From Marinobacter santoriniensis NKSG1 (lineage in GTDB: Bacteria > Pseudomonadota > Gammaproteobacteria > Pseudomonadales > Oleiphilaceae), in NCBI RefSeq assembly GCF_000347775.1, contig NZ_APAT01000005.1:124001-188000 (forward strand): 64,000 nucleotides of DNA, written 5' to 3'. Below the pieces are notes generated by a model. That model made no database searches and had not been told where the DNA came from. It worked only from the letters and a program-made list of their open reading frames with translations. Positions 45,382-53,429 of the stretch are shown here, piece by piece. Both the position numbers and the translations under genes were made by a program. Every line of letters starts with the position of its first letter. Within the stretch, counting starts at the first letter, position 1.

Positions 45382-46152
45382 ATGACGACCAAGAACCTGT
45401 TTGATCTTTCCGGGAAGGTGGCGCTGGTTACCGGCGCAAGCCGTGGTATCGGTGAAAGTATTGCACGTACGCTGGCTCATTACGGTGCCCACGTCATCGT
45501 CAGCAGCCGCAAGATCGACGGTTGCGAAAAAGTGGCATCCGGAATTCGTGACGAAGGTGGCAGTGCCGAGGCCTATGCCTGCCATATTGGCGAGATGGAC
45601 CAGATTGAAGCCATCTGGGATCACATCGGGAAAGAGCACGGCAAGCTGGACATCCTGGTCAACAATGCGGCGGCGAACCCGTATTTCGGGCCGATCGAGG
45701 ATACCGATGTGGCCGCCTACCAGAAGACCGTCGATGTGAATATTCGCGGCTACTTTTTCATGTGTGCCCGTGGTGCCCAGATGATGAAGAAGAATGGCGG
45801 TGGGTCGATTGTTAACGTGGCCTCAGTTAACGGTGTCAATCCCGGCCATTTCCAGGGCATCTACTCTGTGACCAAGGCGGCGGTTATCTCCATGACCAAG
45901 TCCTTCGCCATGGAACTGGGCCAGCAGAACGTGCGCGTGAACGCCTTGCTGCCCGGACTCACCGACACCAAATTCGCCAGCGCCCTCACCACCAACGATG
46001 CGATCAAGAAGCAGGCGATGGCTCATATCCCGATGAAACGGGTGGCGGATCCGGACGAGATGGCCGGAACGGTGCTTTACCTGGTCTCGAACGCGTCCAG
46101 TTACACCACCGGTGCCTGTATCAATGTGGACGGCGGTTACCTGACGGTCTGA
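45382..46152 (+). CDS. SDR-family oxidoreductase (FabG-like)
   Basis: A 256-residue classical SDR with TGASRGIGESIA at the N-terminus, NNAAANPYFG, Ser in VASVNG, and Tyr/Lys in YSVTKAAVIS. It has the family C-terminus GACINVDGGYLTV. It resembles 3-oxoacyl-ACP reductase or DHRS4-type dehydrogenases. Last gene of the operon started by the acyl-CoA dehydrogenase. GAGAGGAATCC precedes the ATG. Its whole 3' third is overlapped antisense by the lipoprotein reading frame. Confidence 0.87.
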   Translation: MTTKNLFDLSGKVALVTGASRGIGESIARTLAHYGAHVIVSSRKIDGCEKVASGIRDEGGSAEAYACHIGEMDQIEAIWDHIGKEHGKLDILVNNAAANPYFGPIEDTDVAAYQKTVDVNIRGYFFMCARGAQMMKKNGGGSIVNVASVNGVNPGHFQGIYSVTKAAVISMTKSFAMELGQQNVRVNALLPGLTDTKFASALTTNDAIKKQAMAHIPMKRVADPDEMAGTVLYLVSNASSYTTGACINVDGGYLTV

Positions 46153-47052
46153 TCGGCAGGTAAGTTCCTGAACGTCTCCCCGGAGCTCCGTGGCCTTCTC
46201 TTCCAGGTGTGCAAAGTGCGACGGAGCGCCGGCCTTGATCACGTCATGAATGAGCCCGGTTATCGCTGACTGGCTCTCCCGCATCATCGTCTGGTAAGCG
46301 GTTCCTCGGAACTCGTCCGGGTGCGTCAGGAGATAGCGGACGCGCCTGTCAAAATCCGGGGAATCGCGATTTTCCAGCAGTCTGAGCAGCGCCAGCTGCC
46401 AGTTGCGTCGTCCCTCAAGCCAGATTTCCGTCTGGCGTCCCCGATTTTCCGACCAGGCCAGAACCCGTTTCTGTTGCCTGGCATTCAGGGGGCCCAGCCA
46501 GGTTTCAATGCGCTCCATGGTCCGTTCGGCCCGGGCACGGGCCTGGTCATCCGAAGAGCCCTGAAGATACGTCTCCTCCATTTCCCGGTGTTTGTTCGCC
46601 ATATTTCGGCTCAACTCGGCCACCTGCTCATCACTGAGCGAGGCCAGTAGATTGCTGGCAATCGGTTCAGCCTGCGCCAGAAGATCGGGAAGAAACGCGA
46701 ACAGTCGCTGCAGGTGATCGTCAATGCCTGCCTGATCAAGCTCGCCGGAACGCGTGTCACTGATGATTCGGTCCAGCCAACGCTGGTAGCGCGGGAGTTC
46801 AGAGCTGCAGTGCCATTGGCGCAACTCGTCGAGATCCCGGGAAAGCTGTTGTTCCTGTCGGTCTGTCAGGCTCACATAGTCCTCGACCCACCATTTTACT
46901 CCCCAGTCAGCGTAGCGGTAGGCCATGCGGGTTGAGCTGCAGGCCGCAATGGAGAGCAGCGACAGGATCAGAAGTGCGACCTGCAGGCAGCGGCTGGCTG
47001 TAGCGAGTGTTGGGCTCATAAATGTTTTTTTCGATCCGGATTTTTCATTCAT
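45823..47052 (-). CDS. DUF6279-like lipoprotein with anomalous 3' extension
   Basis: A lipoprotein with signal peptide and lipobox SIAAC (Cys near residue 38). The following helical, charged segment of about 260 residues (YRYADWGVKWWVEDYVSLTDRQEQQL...) is typical of the DUF6279 family. Family-like sequence ends near residue 298 (LRGDVQELTC), at about 46155. The frame then stays open for another 110 codons, all antisense to the SDR gene, with composition unlike a protein. Either the original stop was lost (natural mutation or sequencing error) or a frameshift hides it: one frame over, a TAA occurs about ten codons later. The true 3' end is probably near 46.15 kb. Confidence 0.7.
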   Translation of the reverse strand: MNEKSGSKKTFMSPTLATASRCLQVALLILSLLSIAACSSTRMAYRYADWGVKWWVEDYVSLTDRQEQQLSRDLDELRQWHCSSELPRYQRWLDRIISDTRSGELDQAGIDDHLQRLFAFLPDLLAQAEPIASNLLASLSDEQVAELSRNMANKHREMEETYLQGSSDDQARARAERTMERIETWLGPLNARQQKRVLAWSENRGRQTEIWLEGRRNWQLALLRLLENRDSPDFDRRVRYLLTHPDEFRGTAYQTMMRESQSAITGLIHDVIKAGAPSHFAHLEEKATELRGDVQELTCRSDRQVTAVHIDTGTGGVTGRVRDQVKHRSGHLVRIRHPFHRDMSHRLLLDRIVGGEGAGEFGVGESGQQGVHAHVLLAQFHGEGLGHGDNRRLGHRVDALEMAGIDTVN

Positions 47053-47148
47053 CCGTAGATAGCTTTGTGCATATTTCAGGATGTGAACATATGCACTATG
47101 AAACCAAATAGCCTGATCTACAACCTCTACGATCGAGGATGAGTGACA

Positions 47149-48549
47149 ATGAAGACCAACTTTATTTTGCCTTTAGTGGCGGCCAGTAGTGTGTTGTTGG
47201 CCGGTTGTTTCGGTGGGGACAGTAATTCCAAGACAAGCGTTCGTGTCGTCCATGCGTCCTCGGACGCGCCTGCGGTGAACGTGGGGGTCGACGGTGACAC
47301 GGTTGTTTCCGGAGCAGACTACAAGCAGGCAGCGGTTCTGAAACCGGATGCCGGCACGACGTCTATCGCGGTTGACGGAATTCTTCCGGGTGGCAATACC
47401 ACCACGGTGATTGATACCGATGCCTCGCTGCGATTTGATATCAGGTACGATGTGATTGCAGTCGGCAAGGTCGGAGACCAGACCATAGAACCTCTGATCC
47501 TGACAGATGATGGGGCCCGCGACAGCGAAGACAGCGTGCGTTTGCGGGTTGCGCACCTGTCGCCTGACGCCCAGGATGCCGTCGGGGGGCCGGTAGAGGT
47601 CTATCTGACCGCGGCCGGTGATCCGCTCCCTGCCGAGGCCTCATTCAGTTTCTCTTTCAAGGAGAGCGTCGGACCTATTGAAGTACCTGCCGGTGATTAT
47701 CAGGTTCGGGTTGCCATTCCCGGTAATCCGCCGACCGTGGTATTCAACAGTGGCAGGTTGCCCCTGTCTGCCGGCAGCGACCTGCTGATCGGAGCGGTCG
47801 ATAACACCGTGTTCGGGTCTGCTCCGATCAGTTTGTTGGTGGTCAACGGCAGTAATACAACGGAAATTCTTGACGCTGACACCGATGCTGGCGTTCGCGC
47901 GGTTCATAATTCTGCCAGCCCGACCCCGGCCGTGGACATCTATCTGAATGAGGATCCCGACGGCACTCCCGCCGCCTCCAATATCGCCTTTGGCGAGACT
48001 GTGCCGACCGCTGCAACCACCGGCGCCTATGTCCCGCTGAGCACCGGCGACAACCGGATTGTCGTGACCGCAACCACTGTAACCAGCTCCTCGGTGATCG
48101 ATGCCACCCTGGATTTTGCGAACGGTGATATCAGGACGGTGGTTGCGGCCGGCACGCTGGCTGACGGAATCGATGCGCTGGTCTTCAATGATAACAACCG
48201 TCGAATTGCGACCGAGGCCCGCCTTCGGGTTATCCATGGCGCGGTGGAGGCACCGAGCGTTGATGTGTTCGTGGTCCCGACAGCATCAGGTGGTGCGGGC
48301 GCAACCCTGATCGGGAATTCGACGCCGGTGTTGGACAATTTCGCCTATGGAACCGACTCCGGTTACCTGGGTGTTGCCGAAGGTGACTATGTGGTCTTTA
48401 TCACGTCGGACGATGGCGCGACCGAGCTGTACAAGTCGCCGAGCCTTGCCCTGGATGCCGGTGGTGTCTATACCGCGGTTGCCCGCAAGAATGACGCCGG
48501 GGGCAGCGTTGCGACAGTCACCCTGCTGGATGACTTTGTGGCGCCGTAA
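47149..48549 (+). CDS. DUF4397 repeat lipoprotein
   Basis: A 466-residue secreted lipoprotein with lipobox VLLAGC (Cys20). The mature part is a chain of four beta-rich DUF4397 units beginning at about residues 31, 132, 249 and 359 (VRVVHAS, LRVAHLS, VRAVHNS, LRVIHGA), each about 100-115 residues. The composition is acidic and rich in Asp, Gly and Thr, as in exposed proteins of marine bacteria. ATG 47149 is chosen over GTG 47143. Likely an outer-membrane-anchored surface or periplasmic protein. Ligand unknown. Confidence 0.82.
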   Translation: MKTNFILPLVAASSVLLAGCFGGDSNSKTSVRVVHASSDAPAVNVGVDGDTVVSGADYKQAAVLKPDAGTTSIAVDGILPGGNTTTVIDTDASLRFDIRYDVIAVGKVGDQTIEPLILTDDGARDSEDSVRLRVAHLSPDAQDAVGGPVEVYLTAAGDPLPAEASFSFSFKESVGPIEVPAGDYQVRVAIPGNPPTVVFNSGRLPLSAGSDLLIGAVDNTVFGSAPISLLVVNGSNTTEILDADTDAGVRAVHNSASPTPAVDIYLNEDPDGTPAASNIAFGETVPTAATTGAYVPLSTGDNRIVVTATTVTSSSVIDATLDFANGDIRTVVAAGTLADGIDALVFNDNNRRIATEARLRVIHGAVEAPSVDVFVVPTASGGAGATLIGNSTPVLDNFAYGTDSGYLGVAEGDYVVFITSDDGATELYKSPSLALDAGGVYTAVARKNDAGGSVATVTLLDDFVAP

Positions 48550-48573
48550 CGGGGAATGAGCGCGAACGACAAG

Positions 48574-48597
48574 GCCCCGGCAATGCCGGGGCTTTTT
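48574..48597. terminator. Rho-independent terminator
   Basis: GCCCCGGC (48574-48581) pairs with GCCGGGGC (48585-48592) around AAT and runs into TTTTT. It serves the DUF4397 gene. The dacB stop codon adjoins it, and the hairpin may stop transcription from that side too. Confidence 0.88.
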
Positions 48598-50165
48598 CAT
48601 TGAATGGCTGTATTGACGTTGTCTGCACTTGCCTGCGAGATCGCTGTGCCAGTCGGTGGGCGGTAATGAAGCGAATACAGCACCCGGTCCAGGACCGCCT
48701 GACCGTTCCAGGCCGGATCGTTATTGACCATGCCCACGATAGCCCAGGTGGTGTTGTTCTCATCCCGGGCAAAGCCGGCAATGGAGCGGACATTTTCCAG
48801 GAAACCCGTCTTGATGCGGCCCTCGCCAACCAGGCCGGTATTTCTCAGGCGGCGGGCCATGGTGCCGTCCATGGCGATGATTGGCATGGAGGTCATCAGA
48901 TCGGCAGCGTAGCGGCTGTTCCAGGCATGCCGGAGTATCTGGACCTCCTGACGGGCCGTGATGCGGCCATGGCGACTCAGGCCGGCCCCATTATCGATGA
49001 CGAGCCCCTGGGTCTTGATGCCTTTATTTTCCAGCCAGTCGTGAATCACCCGGATGCCGGCTACGCGATCGTCCTGCTCGTCGTCCTTCCGGTTCTCAGC
49101 TCCGATGGTCAGCAGCATCTGCCGTGCCATGACGTTGCTGCTCCACTTGTTGATGTCACGGACCATCGTTACCAGATCCGGGGAGCTGGTTTTGAGGATC
49201 AGCCTGGCGTCCTCTGGCGTCATTCCTGTCATGCTGGCGCCGGTGATGGTGACGCCCGTATCCGCCAGGACCGAACGGATCAGGGACGCGGTGTACTGCT
49301 CGTGGGGCAGCAGCGACAGATAGGTAGTGGTTCGGCATCCCTTGGGCAAACTGCCGGTCACACGAACGGTAACCTGCATGTTATCCCCGAACACCGGAGT
49401 CCAGTCGAACTGGTGGCGTCCCGGGCAGGGGCCTTCCGGAGCGGACGTGACGCGGTTGTCGATGCGAACATCCTCAAGCCTCGGCGTGCTCCACGCCTGA
49501 GTACCCCGTTCATCCGCCCGCACCTGAAAGTGCAGAAGGTTCAGGTTGGTGAGATAGGCTGAAGGCTCAACCAGGAACGGTGCATAGGGGTTGTCGCCAT
49601 TGTCATCGAATTGAGGGCTGTCGTCGTTCAGACGGAAGTAGCTGCCATCAAGTACCAGGTGGCCGTCGATTTTGGTGATGCCCATATCGTGCAGTTCGTG
49701 GAGTGTGGACCACAACCGCTCAATGGTCAGCTTCGGGTCGCCACCGAAGCGGACATACAGATTACCGTTCAGGGTATCGCCAACCATCTTGCCATCGGTC
49801 AAGAAATCGGTATCCCAACGGTGTGTCGGGCCCAGGATTTCGAGCGCAGCATAGGTTGTGACCAGCTTCATGATGGAGCCGGGGCTCCTGGGTTCGTCAG
49901 CGTTTACGTACTGCTCGATGCCCGGACCATTCAGCGGAATGGCGGCGACGCTCAGGGCCTCGTCGCTGTGCAGGGATTTGGCCGCGTAGTCGCGTACTTC
50001 CTTGCTCCATAAGCGAGTGGGAATGGCATCGTTTCCCGGTGCCGCCAGGGCCGTGGTTGCGAATGCGGCAACCAGAGCGACAGTGCCCGTTGATCGGATA
50101 AAACGGCGAATCGATTGCGGCACACGTGTTTGCCTGTACCTGCGTCGCGGAAGCCTGGAGTCCAT
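48597..50165 (-). CDS. dacB: D-alanyl-D-alanine carboxypeptidase/endopeptidase (PBP4, DacB)
   Basis: Periplasmic class C penicillin-binding protein that trims and cleaves peptidoglycan cross-links. A signal peptide (about 1-42) precedes the catalytic SxxK in SPGSIMKL (Ser97, Lys100). The SxN motif is in SSNVMARQM and the KTG triad in IKTGFLENVRS. The large insert domain typical of PBP4 lies between SxxK and SxN. Length 522 is slightly above E. coli DacB (477). Confidence 0.92.
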   Translation of the reverse strand: MDSRLPRRRYRQTRVPQSIRRFIRSTGTVALVAAFATTALAAPGNDAIPTRLWSKEVRDYAAKSLHSDEALSVAAIPLNGPGIEQYVNADEPRSPGSIMKLVTTYAALEILGPTHRWDTDFLTDGKMVGDTLNGNLYVRFGGDPKLTIERLWSTLHELHDMGITKIDGHLVLDGSYFRLNDDSPQFDDNGDNPYAPFLVEPSAYLTNLNLLHFQVRADERGTQAWSTPRLEDVRIDNRVTSAPEGPCPGRHQFDWTPVFGDNMQVTVRVTGSLPKGCRTTTYLSLLPHEQYTASLIRSVLADTGVTITGASMTGMTPEDARLILKTSSPDLVTMVRDINKWSSNVMARQMLLTIGAENRKDDEQDDRVAGIRVIHDWLENKGIKTQGLVIDNGAGLSRHGRITARQEVQILRHAWNSRYAADLMTSMPIIAMDGTMARRLRNTGLVGEGRIKTGFLENVRSIAGFARDENNTTWAIVGMVNNDPAWNGQAVLDRVLYSLHYRPPTGTAISQASADNVNTAIQ

Positions 50166-50472
50166 GATGCCTGCCCTTTACGTTCTTATCCTTCAACCAT
50201 AGCTGATACCGACGAAATCTACTATGCAGAAAAGCTCTACATGACGTTAAAAAATGCCAGTAGGGTCGTTGTTTGTATTGGGTTTTTGTGACAGCTTGTA
50301 AGTCGTCTTTGGAAAACAGTGGGTTAGGTGGGTCAAGTCGGGATGGTTCCTCTCAATGGCCCGATGTGCAAATGTGACGAGGTTTGTACCGGCATTTGAG
50401 TCATGGAATTCCAGACGGAATCGTCGTCTCCTGTAGAGGTCTCCAAGTCGAGAACAACAACAGGAGGACACC
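50166..50472. other. Intergenic region, 307 bases
   Basis: Divergent leader between dacB and the fatty acid hydroxylase gene. Neither a convincing -35/-10 pair nor an RNA structure stands out. Only the strong CAGGAGG ribosome site at its right edge is clear. Confidence 0.5.
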
Positions 50473-50952
50473 ATGATCGGTATTCCCATAGGCCTGCTGA
50501 CTGCCAACGCAGTGGAATGGGTCTTTCACAAGCATATACTTCACAACCGGGGCCGTAATCGGGACAGTTTCTGGTCGTTCCATTGGCACGACCATCACCG
50601 CAATGTCCGCAGGAATGGCTTCGTTGACGAAGACTACCGGAATCCGCCCCTGACCTGGAACGCGCAGACCAAGGAGGTGGCTGCACTGGTTGCCGGCGCC
50701 GCCGCTGTGACGCCTCTTTTACCGGTCGCTCCCTTCTTCGTGGGAACCCTGTATTACAGTGCCTGGAATTATTACCGGGTGCATAAACGATCCCATCTGG
50801 ATCCCGACTGGGCCCGGGAAAACCTGCCATGGCACTACGATCACCACATGGGGCCGAACCCCAATGCCAACTGGTGCGTGACCAGGCCCTGGTTTGACCA
50901 GATCATGGGGACCCGGGAGCCAATGAATGATCGGAGATTGTTGGCACAATAG
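50473..50952 (+). CDS. Small fatty acid hydroxylase-superfamily protein
   Basis: A 159-residue di-iron membrane oxidase-like protein of the sterol desaturase/fatty acid hydroxylase superfamily. The histidine clusters are HKHILH, HWHDHH, HKRSH and HYDHH, enough for a di-metal site. Two hydrophobic stretches (about 1-14 and 70-95) serve as membrane contact. It is shorter than typical hydroxylases (about 200-300), being essentially the catalytic core. Very strong ribosome site (AGGAGG). It leads a four-gene same-strand run with gaps of 32, 37 and -4 bases. Substrate unknown. Confidence 0.78.
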   Translation: MIGIPIGLLTANAVEWVFHKHILHNRGRNRDSFWSFHWHDHHRNVRRNGFVDEDYRNPPLTWNAQTKEVAALVAGAAAVTPLLPVAPFFVGTLYYSAWNYYRVHKRSHLDPDWARENLPWHYDHHMGPNPNANWCVTRPWFDQIMGTREPMNDRRLLAQ

Positions 50953-50984
50953 ATATCATTCGATCCAACCAACAAGGAAACCCT

Positions 50985-51755
50985 ATGCTGAATGCGTTAA
51001 GGCACAACCTCAATGTGCTTGAGTCGGTTGCAACGTCCTCCTTCACCGCCTGGCGCGGTTGCCTGGTCGTCTCGGCGGCAGAACAGCCGGAAAAACCAAT
51101 CATCCTGTATGACATGGAAGCCTGTCCTTACTGTCGCCGGGTTCGCGAGGTGCTGACCGCATTACACCTGGATGTCGAGATCCGGCCGTGTCCCAAGGAT
51201 GGTCGGGTATTCCGGCCGGAAGCCGAGGCTGTTGGTGGAAAGCAGCAGTTTCCGCTGTTGGTGGACGAGAACACCGGGACGGTCCTTTACGAGTCCGGGG
51301 ATATCGTCGAGTACCTTTTCCGTCAGTACGCCCATTGCCCGGTGCCGGGCTATTACGCTGCCAAAGTCTGGCAGCCGGCCCTGAGTTCGATCGGTTCTGC
51401 CGCCAGTGAGTTGCGAGGCCTGCACGCGACACCCGGAAAACGGCCGACGCAGGGACTGCATTTGTGGAGCTTCGAGGGGAGCCCTTTCTCTCGGCTGGTG
51501 CGGGAAAAACTCTGCGAACTGGAGATTCCGTACACGCTGCACAACATCGGCAAGGAGCACTGGACTGAAATCGGGCCCGCCAAACAGCGTATCAAGCCCG
51601 GGCAATACAGGCCGATACCGGGCGGCAAGCGGGATGCCTTCTTTCAACAGCACGGCCGGGTTCAGGTTCCCTACCTGGAAGATCCCAACACCGGCACGTC
51701 CATGTTTGAATCTGCACGTATATTGAAGTACCTGGAGGAACAATACGGCAGCTGA
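50985..51755 (+). CDS. Double thioredoxin-fold (GST-N / glutaredoxin-like) protein
   Basis: A 256-residue protein built of two GST-N/glutaredoxin-like domains: the first (about 35-115) with CPYCRRVREVL and YESGDIVEYLF, the second (about 160-250) with SPFSRLVREKL and FESARILKYLE. Both halves carry the glutathione-binding pattern near the Glu-Ser turn, but only the first has the redox CxxC. There is no GST C-terminal helical domain. Possibly a glutathione-dependent reductase for the neighbouring hydroxylase, which is inference. Confidence 0.8.
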   Translation: MLNALRHNLNVLESVATSSFTAWRGCLVVSAAEQPEKPIILYDMEACPYCRRVREVLTALHLDVEIRPCPKDGRVFRPEAEAVGGKQQFPLLVDENTGTVLYESGDIVEYLFRQYAHCPVPGYYAAKVWQPALSSIGSAASELRGLHATPGKRPTQGLHLWSFEGSPFSRLVREKLCELEIPYTLHNIGKEHWTEIGPAKQRIKPGQYRPIPGGKRDAFFQQHGRVQVPYLEDPNTGTSMFESARILKYLEEQYGS

Positions 51756-51792
51756 CGCTGTCACTAACCGCAGGCACGCGGGAGGAACCACG

Positions 51793-52725
51793 ATGGTTAG
51801 GTTGTCAAGGCGAAGATTCCTGATTGGAGCCGGCCTGGGCAGCCTGGCGCTGGTGTCTTCCCCGCTGCTGGCGGGAAAGGTGGCGGCTCCCGGCGACGCG
51901 CCTCAGGCCCGCCCGATTCCTTCCACGGGCGAACATCTTCCCGCCATCGGCATGGGCACCTGGATTACTTTCAATGTTGGTAGTGACCAGCGGTTGGTCG
52001 ACCAGCGCACGCGTGTTCTGGAGACGTTCCTGGAGCGTGGTGGCTCAGTCATTGACTGCTCGCCCATGTATGGCAGTTCGGCAGACGTTGTCGGTGCCGC
52101 TCTGGAAACACTTGATGCGCGTGATCGGATTTTCGCCGCTTCCAAGATATGGACCGGCGATGGTTCAGAGACCCGTGAGCAGGCGGCCAGCTCTGCGCGG
52201 CGATGGGGAATTCCGCGATTTGACCTGCTGCAGGTCCATAATCTGCTTTCCTGGCAGGAACATCTGGCTACGCTGAAAGACATGAAGGCCAGAGGCGACG
52301 TTCGCTATCTGGGTATCACGACCTCACACGGTCGGCGCCACGACGAACTCGCCCGTGTGATCGAGACGGAAGATCTCGATTTTGTGCAGCTTACCTACAA
52401 CGTTCTGGACCGCGAAGCCGAGAAGCGCCTTTTGCCGCTGGCCCATGAACGGGGAGTTGCGGTGATCGTGAACCGGCCATTCCAGGGCGGTTCCCTGTTT
52501 CGACGTTTCCAGTCCGAGCCTTTGCCCAACTGGGCTGGTGAGGCCGGTATAGAAACCTGGGCGGCGTTTTTCCTGAAATTCATCATCTCTCATCCGGCAG
52601 TGACCTGCGCGATTCCCGCAACGACGCGAATAGACCATATGCGGGAAAACATGGCCGCCATGTATGGCACTCTTCCGGACGCCGGCCAGCGCAGGATGAT
52701 GGCCGAGTATGTGAGGCAATTGTGA
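51793..52725 (+). CDS. Tat-exported aldo/keto reductase
   Basis: A 310-residue AKR-fold oxidoreductase preceded by a twin-arginine signal (SRRRFLIGAG, then a hydrophobic core to about residue 34). The AKR tetrad is visible: Asp and Tyr in VIDCSPMYGSS, Lys in AASKIWTG and His in LLQVHNLL. Export by Tat implies folding with its nicotinamide or another cofactor in the cytoplasm and action in the periplasm. GGAGGAACC precedes the ATG. The stop overlaps the membrane-protein start (GTGA), so the two products are probably made together. Confidence 0.85.
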   Translation: MVRLSRRRFLIGAGLGSLALVSSPLLAGKVAAPGDAPQARPIPSTGEHLPAIGMGTWITFNVGSDQRLVDQRTRVLETFLERGGSVIDCSPMYGSSADVVGAALETLDARDRIFAASKIWTGDGSETREQAASSARRWGIPRFDLLQVHNLLSWQEHLATLKDMKARGDVRYLGITTSHGRRHDELARVIETEDLDFVQLTYNVLDREAEKRLLPLAHERGVAVIVNRPFQGGSLFRRFQSEPLPNWAGEAGIETWAAFFLKFIISHPAVTCAIPATTRIDHMRENMAAMYGTLPDAGQRRMMAEYVRQL

Positions 52726-53429
52726 GTGGGGCGAGCTGGCTGAGCTACTCACTGCAGGACTTTGTCATGTTCGGCCCTGAGGTGTTGCTCAGGCTGTTCA
52801 TCCGGATCAACGAAGCGGTCTGGCCGTGGCAGTCATTGTGGTTGGTGGCGGGGCTATTGTTGCCGTGGCTGGCCCGTCAGTCCGCCGAATGGCCGAGGCG
52901 GATGGCCATGGCGCTGGCGGGCCTCGCATGGATCGGCTGCGGTTACCTGTTCATGGTGCGCTATTACGGCCCTGTGAACACGCCGGCGACCTGGTTTGGT
53001 TGGGCCTTTGTGTTCCAGGGATTGCTGCTGCTGATGCTGAGGGGGAGGGCGCTTCCGGTTCCGCTGGGTTTATCACTGGCGGTTGCCGGATGGTTGGTCA
53101 TCCTGGTGTTGCCCTGGCTGGCTGTGCTGCAATCGGGGGACGTCAGGGCGCTGGCGCTGTTCGGCATGGCGCCAGGAGTAACGGTTGCGGCTACGGTGCT
53201 GCTGTTTGCCCGTCAACCGCTACTGCTGCGCTGGTTTCTGTTGCTGGTGCCTCTTGCCTGGAGCCTGTTCAGTGCCCTCACATACTGGTCTCTGGGCACC
53301 TACTGGCTCCTGGGTTTTCCGGTGGCGGCGCTGGTTATTCTCGTCGTAGCGTTACGGGTCAGTCCCAGTCCGGTGCAAAGCCGGGATCTGCGATCCGCTC
53401 GCCCCGATCCAGAGCGTCGATTGCCTTGA
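52722..53429 (+). CDS. DUF6064-like polytopic membrane protein
   Basis: A 235-residue protein with about six transmembrane segments (for example LWLVAGLLLPWLA, WFGWAFVFQGLLLLML, LSLAVAGWLVILVL). It begins with a GTG overlapping the Tat-AKR stop by four bases. The sequence style (FGPEVLLRLFIRINEAVWPWQ) matches the uncharacterised DUF6064 group. Its 3' end overlaps convergent dkgB by 71 bases. Possibly a membrane partner of the exported reductase. Confidence 0.72.
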   Translation: MSGASWLSYSLQDFVMFGPEVLLRLFIRINEAVWPWQSLWLVAGLLLPWLARQSAEWPRRMAMALAGLAWIGCGYLFMVRYYGPVNTPATWFGWAFVFQGLLLLMLRGRALPVPLGLSLAVAGWLVILVLPWLAVLQSGDVRALALFGMAPGVTVAATVLLFARQPLLLRWFLLLVPLAWSLFSALTYWSLGTYWLLGFPVAALVILVVALRVSPSPVQSRDLRSARPDPERRLP

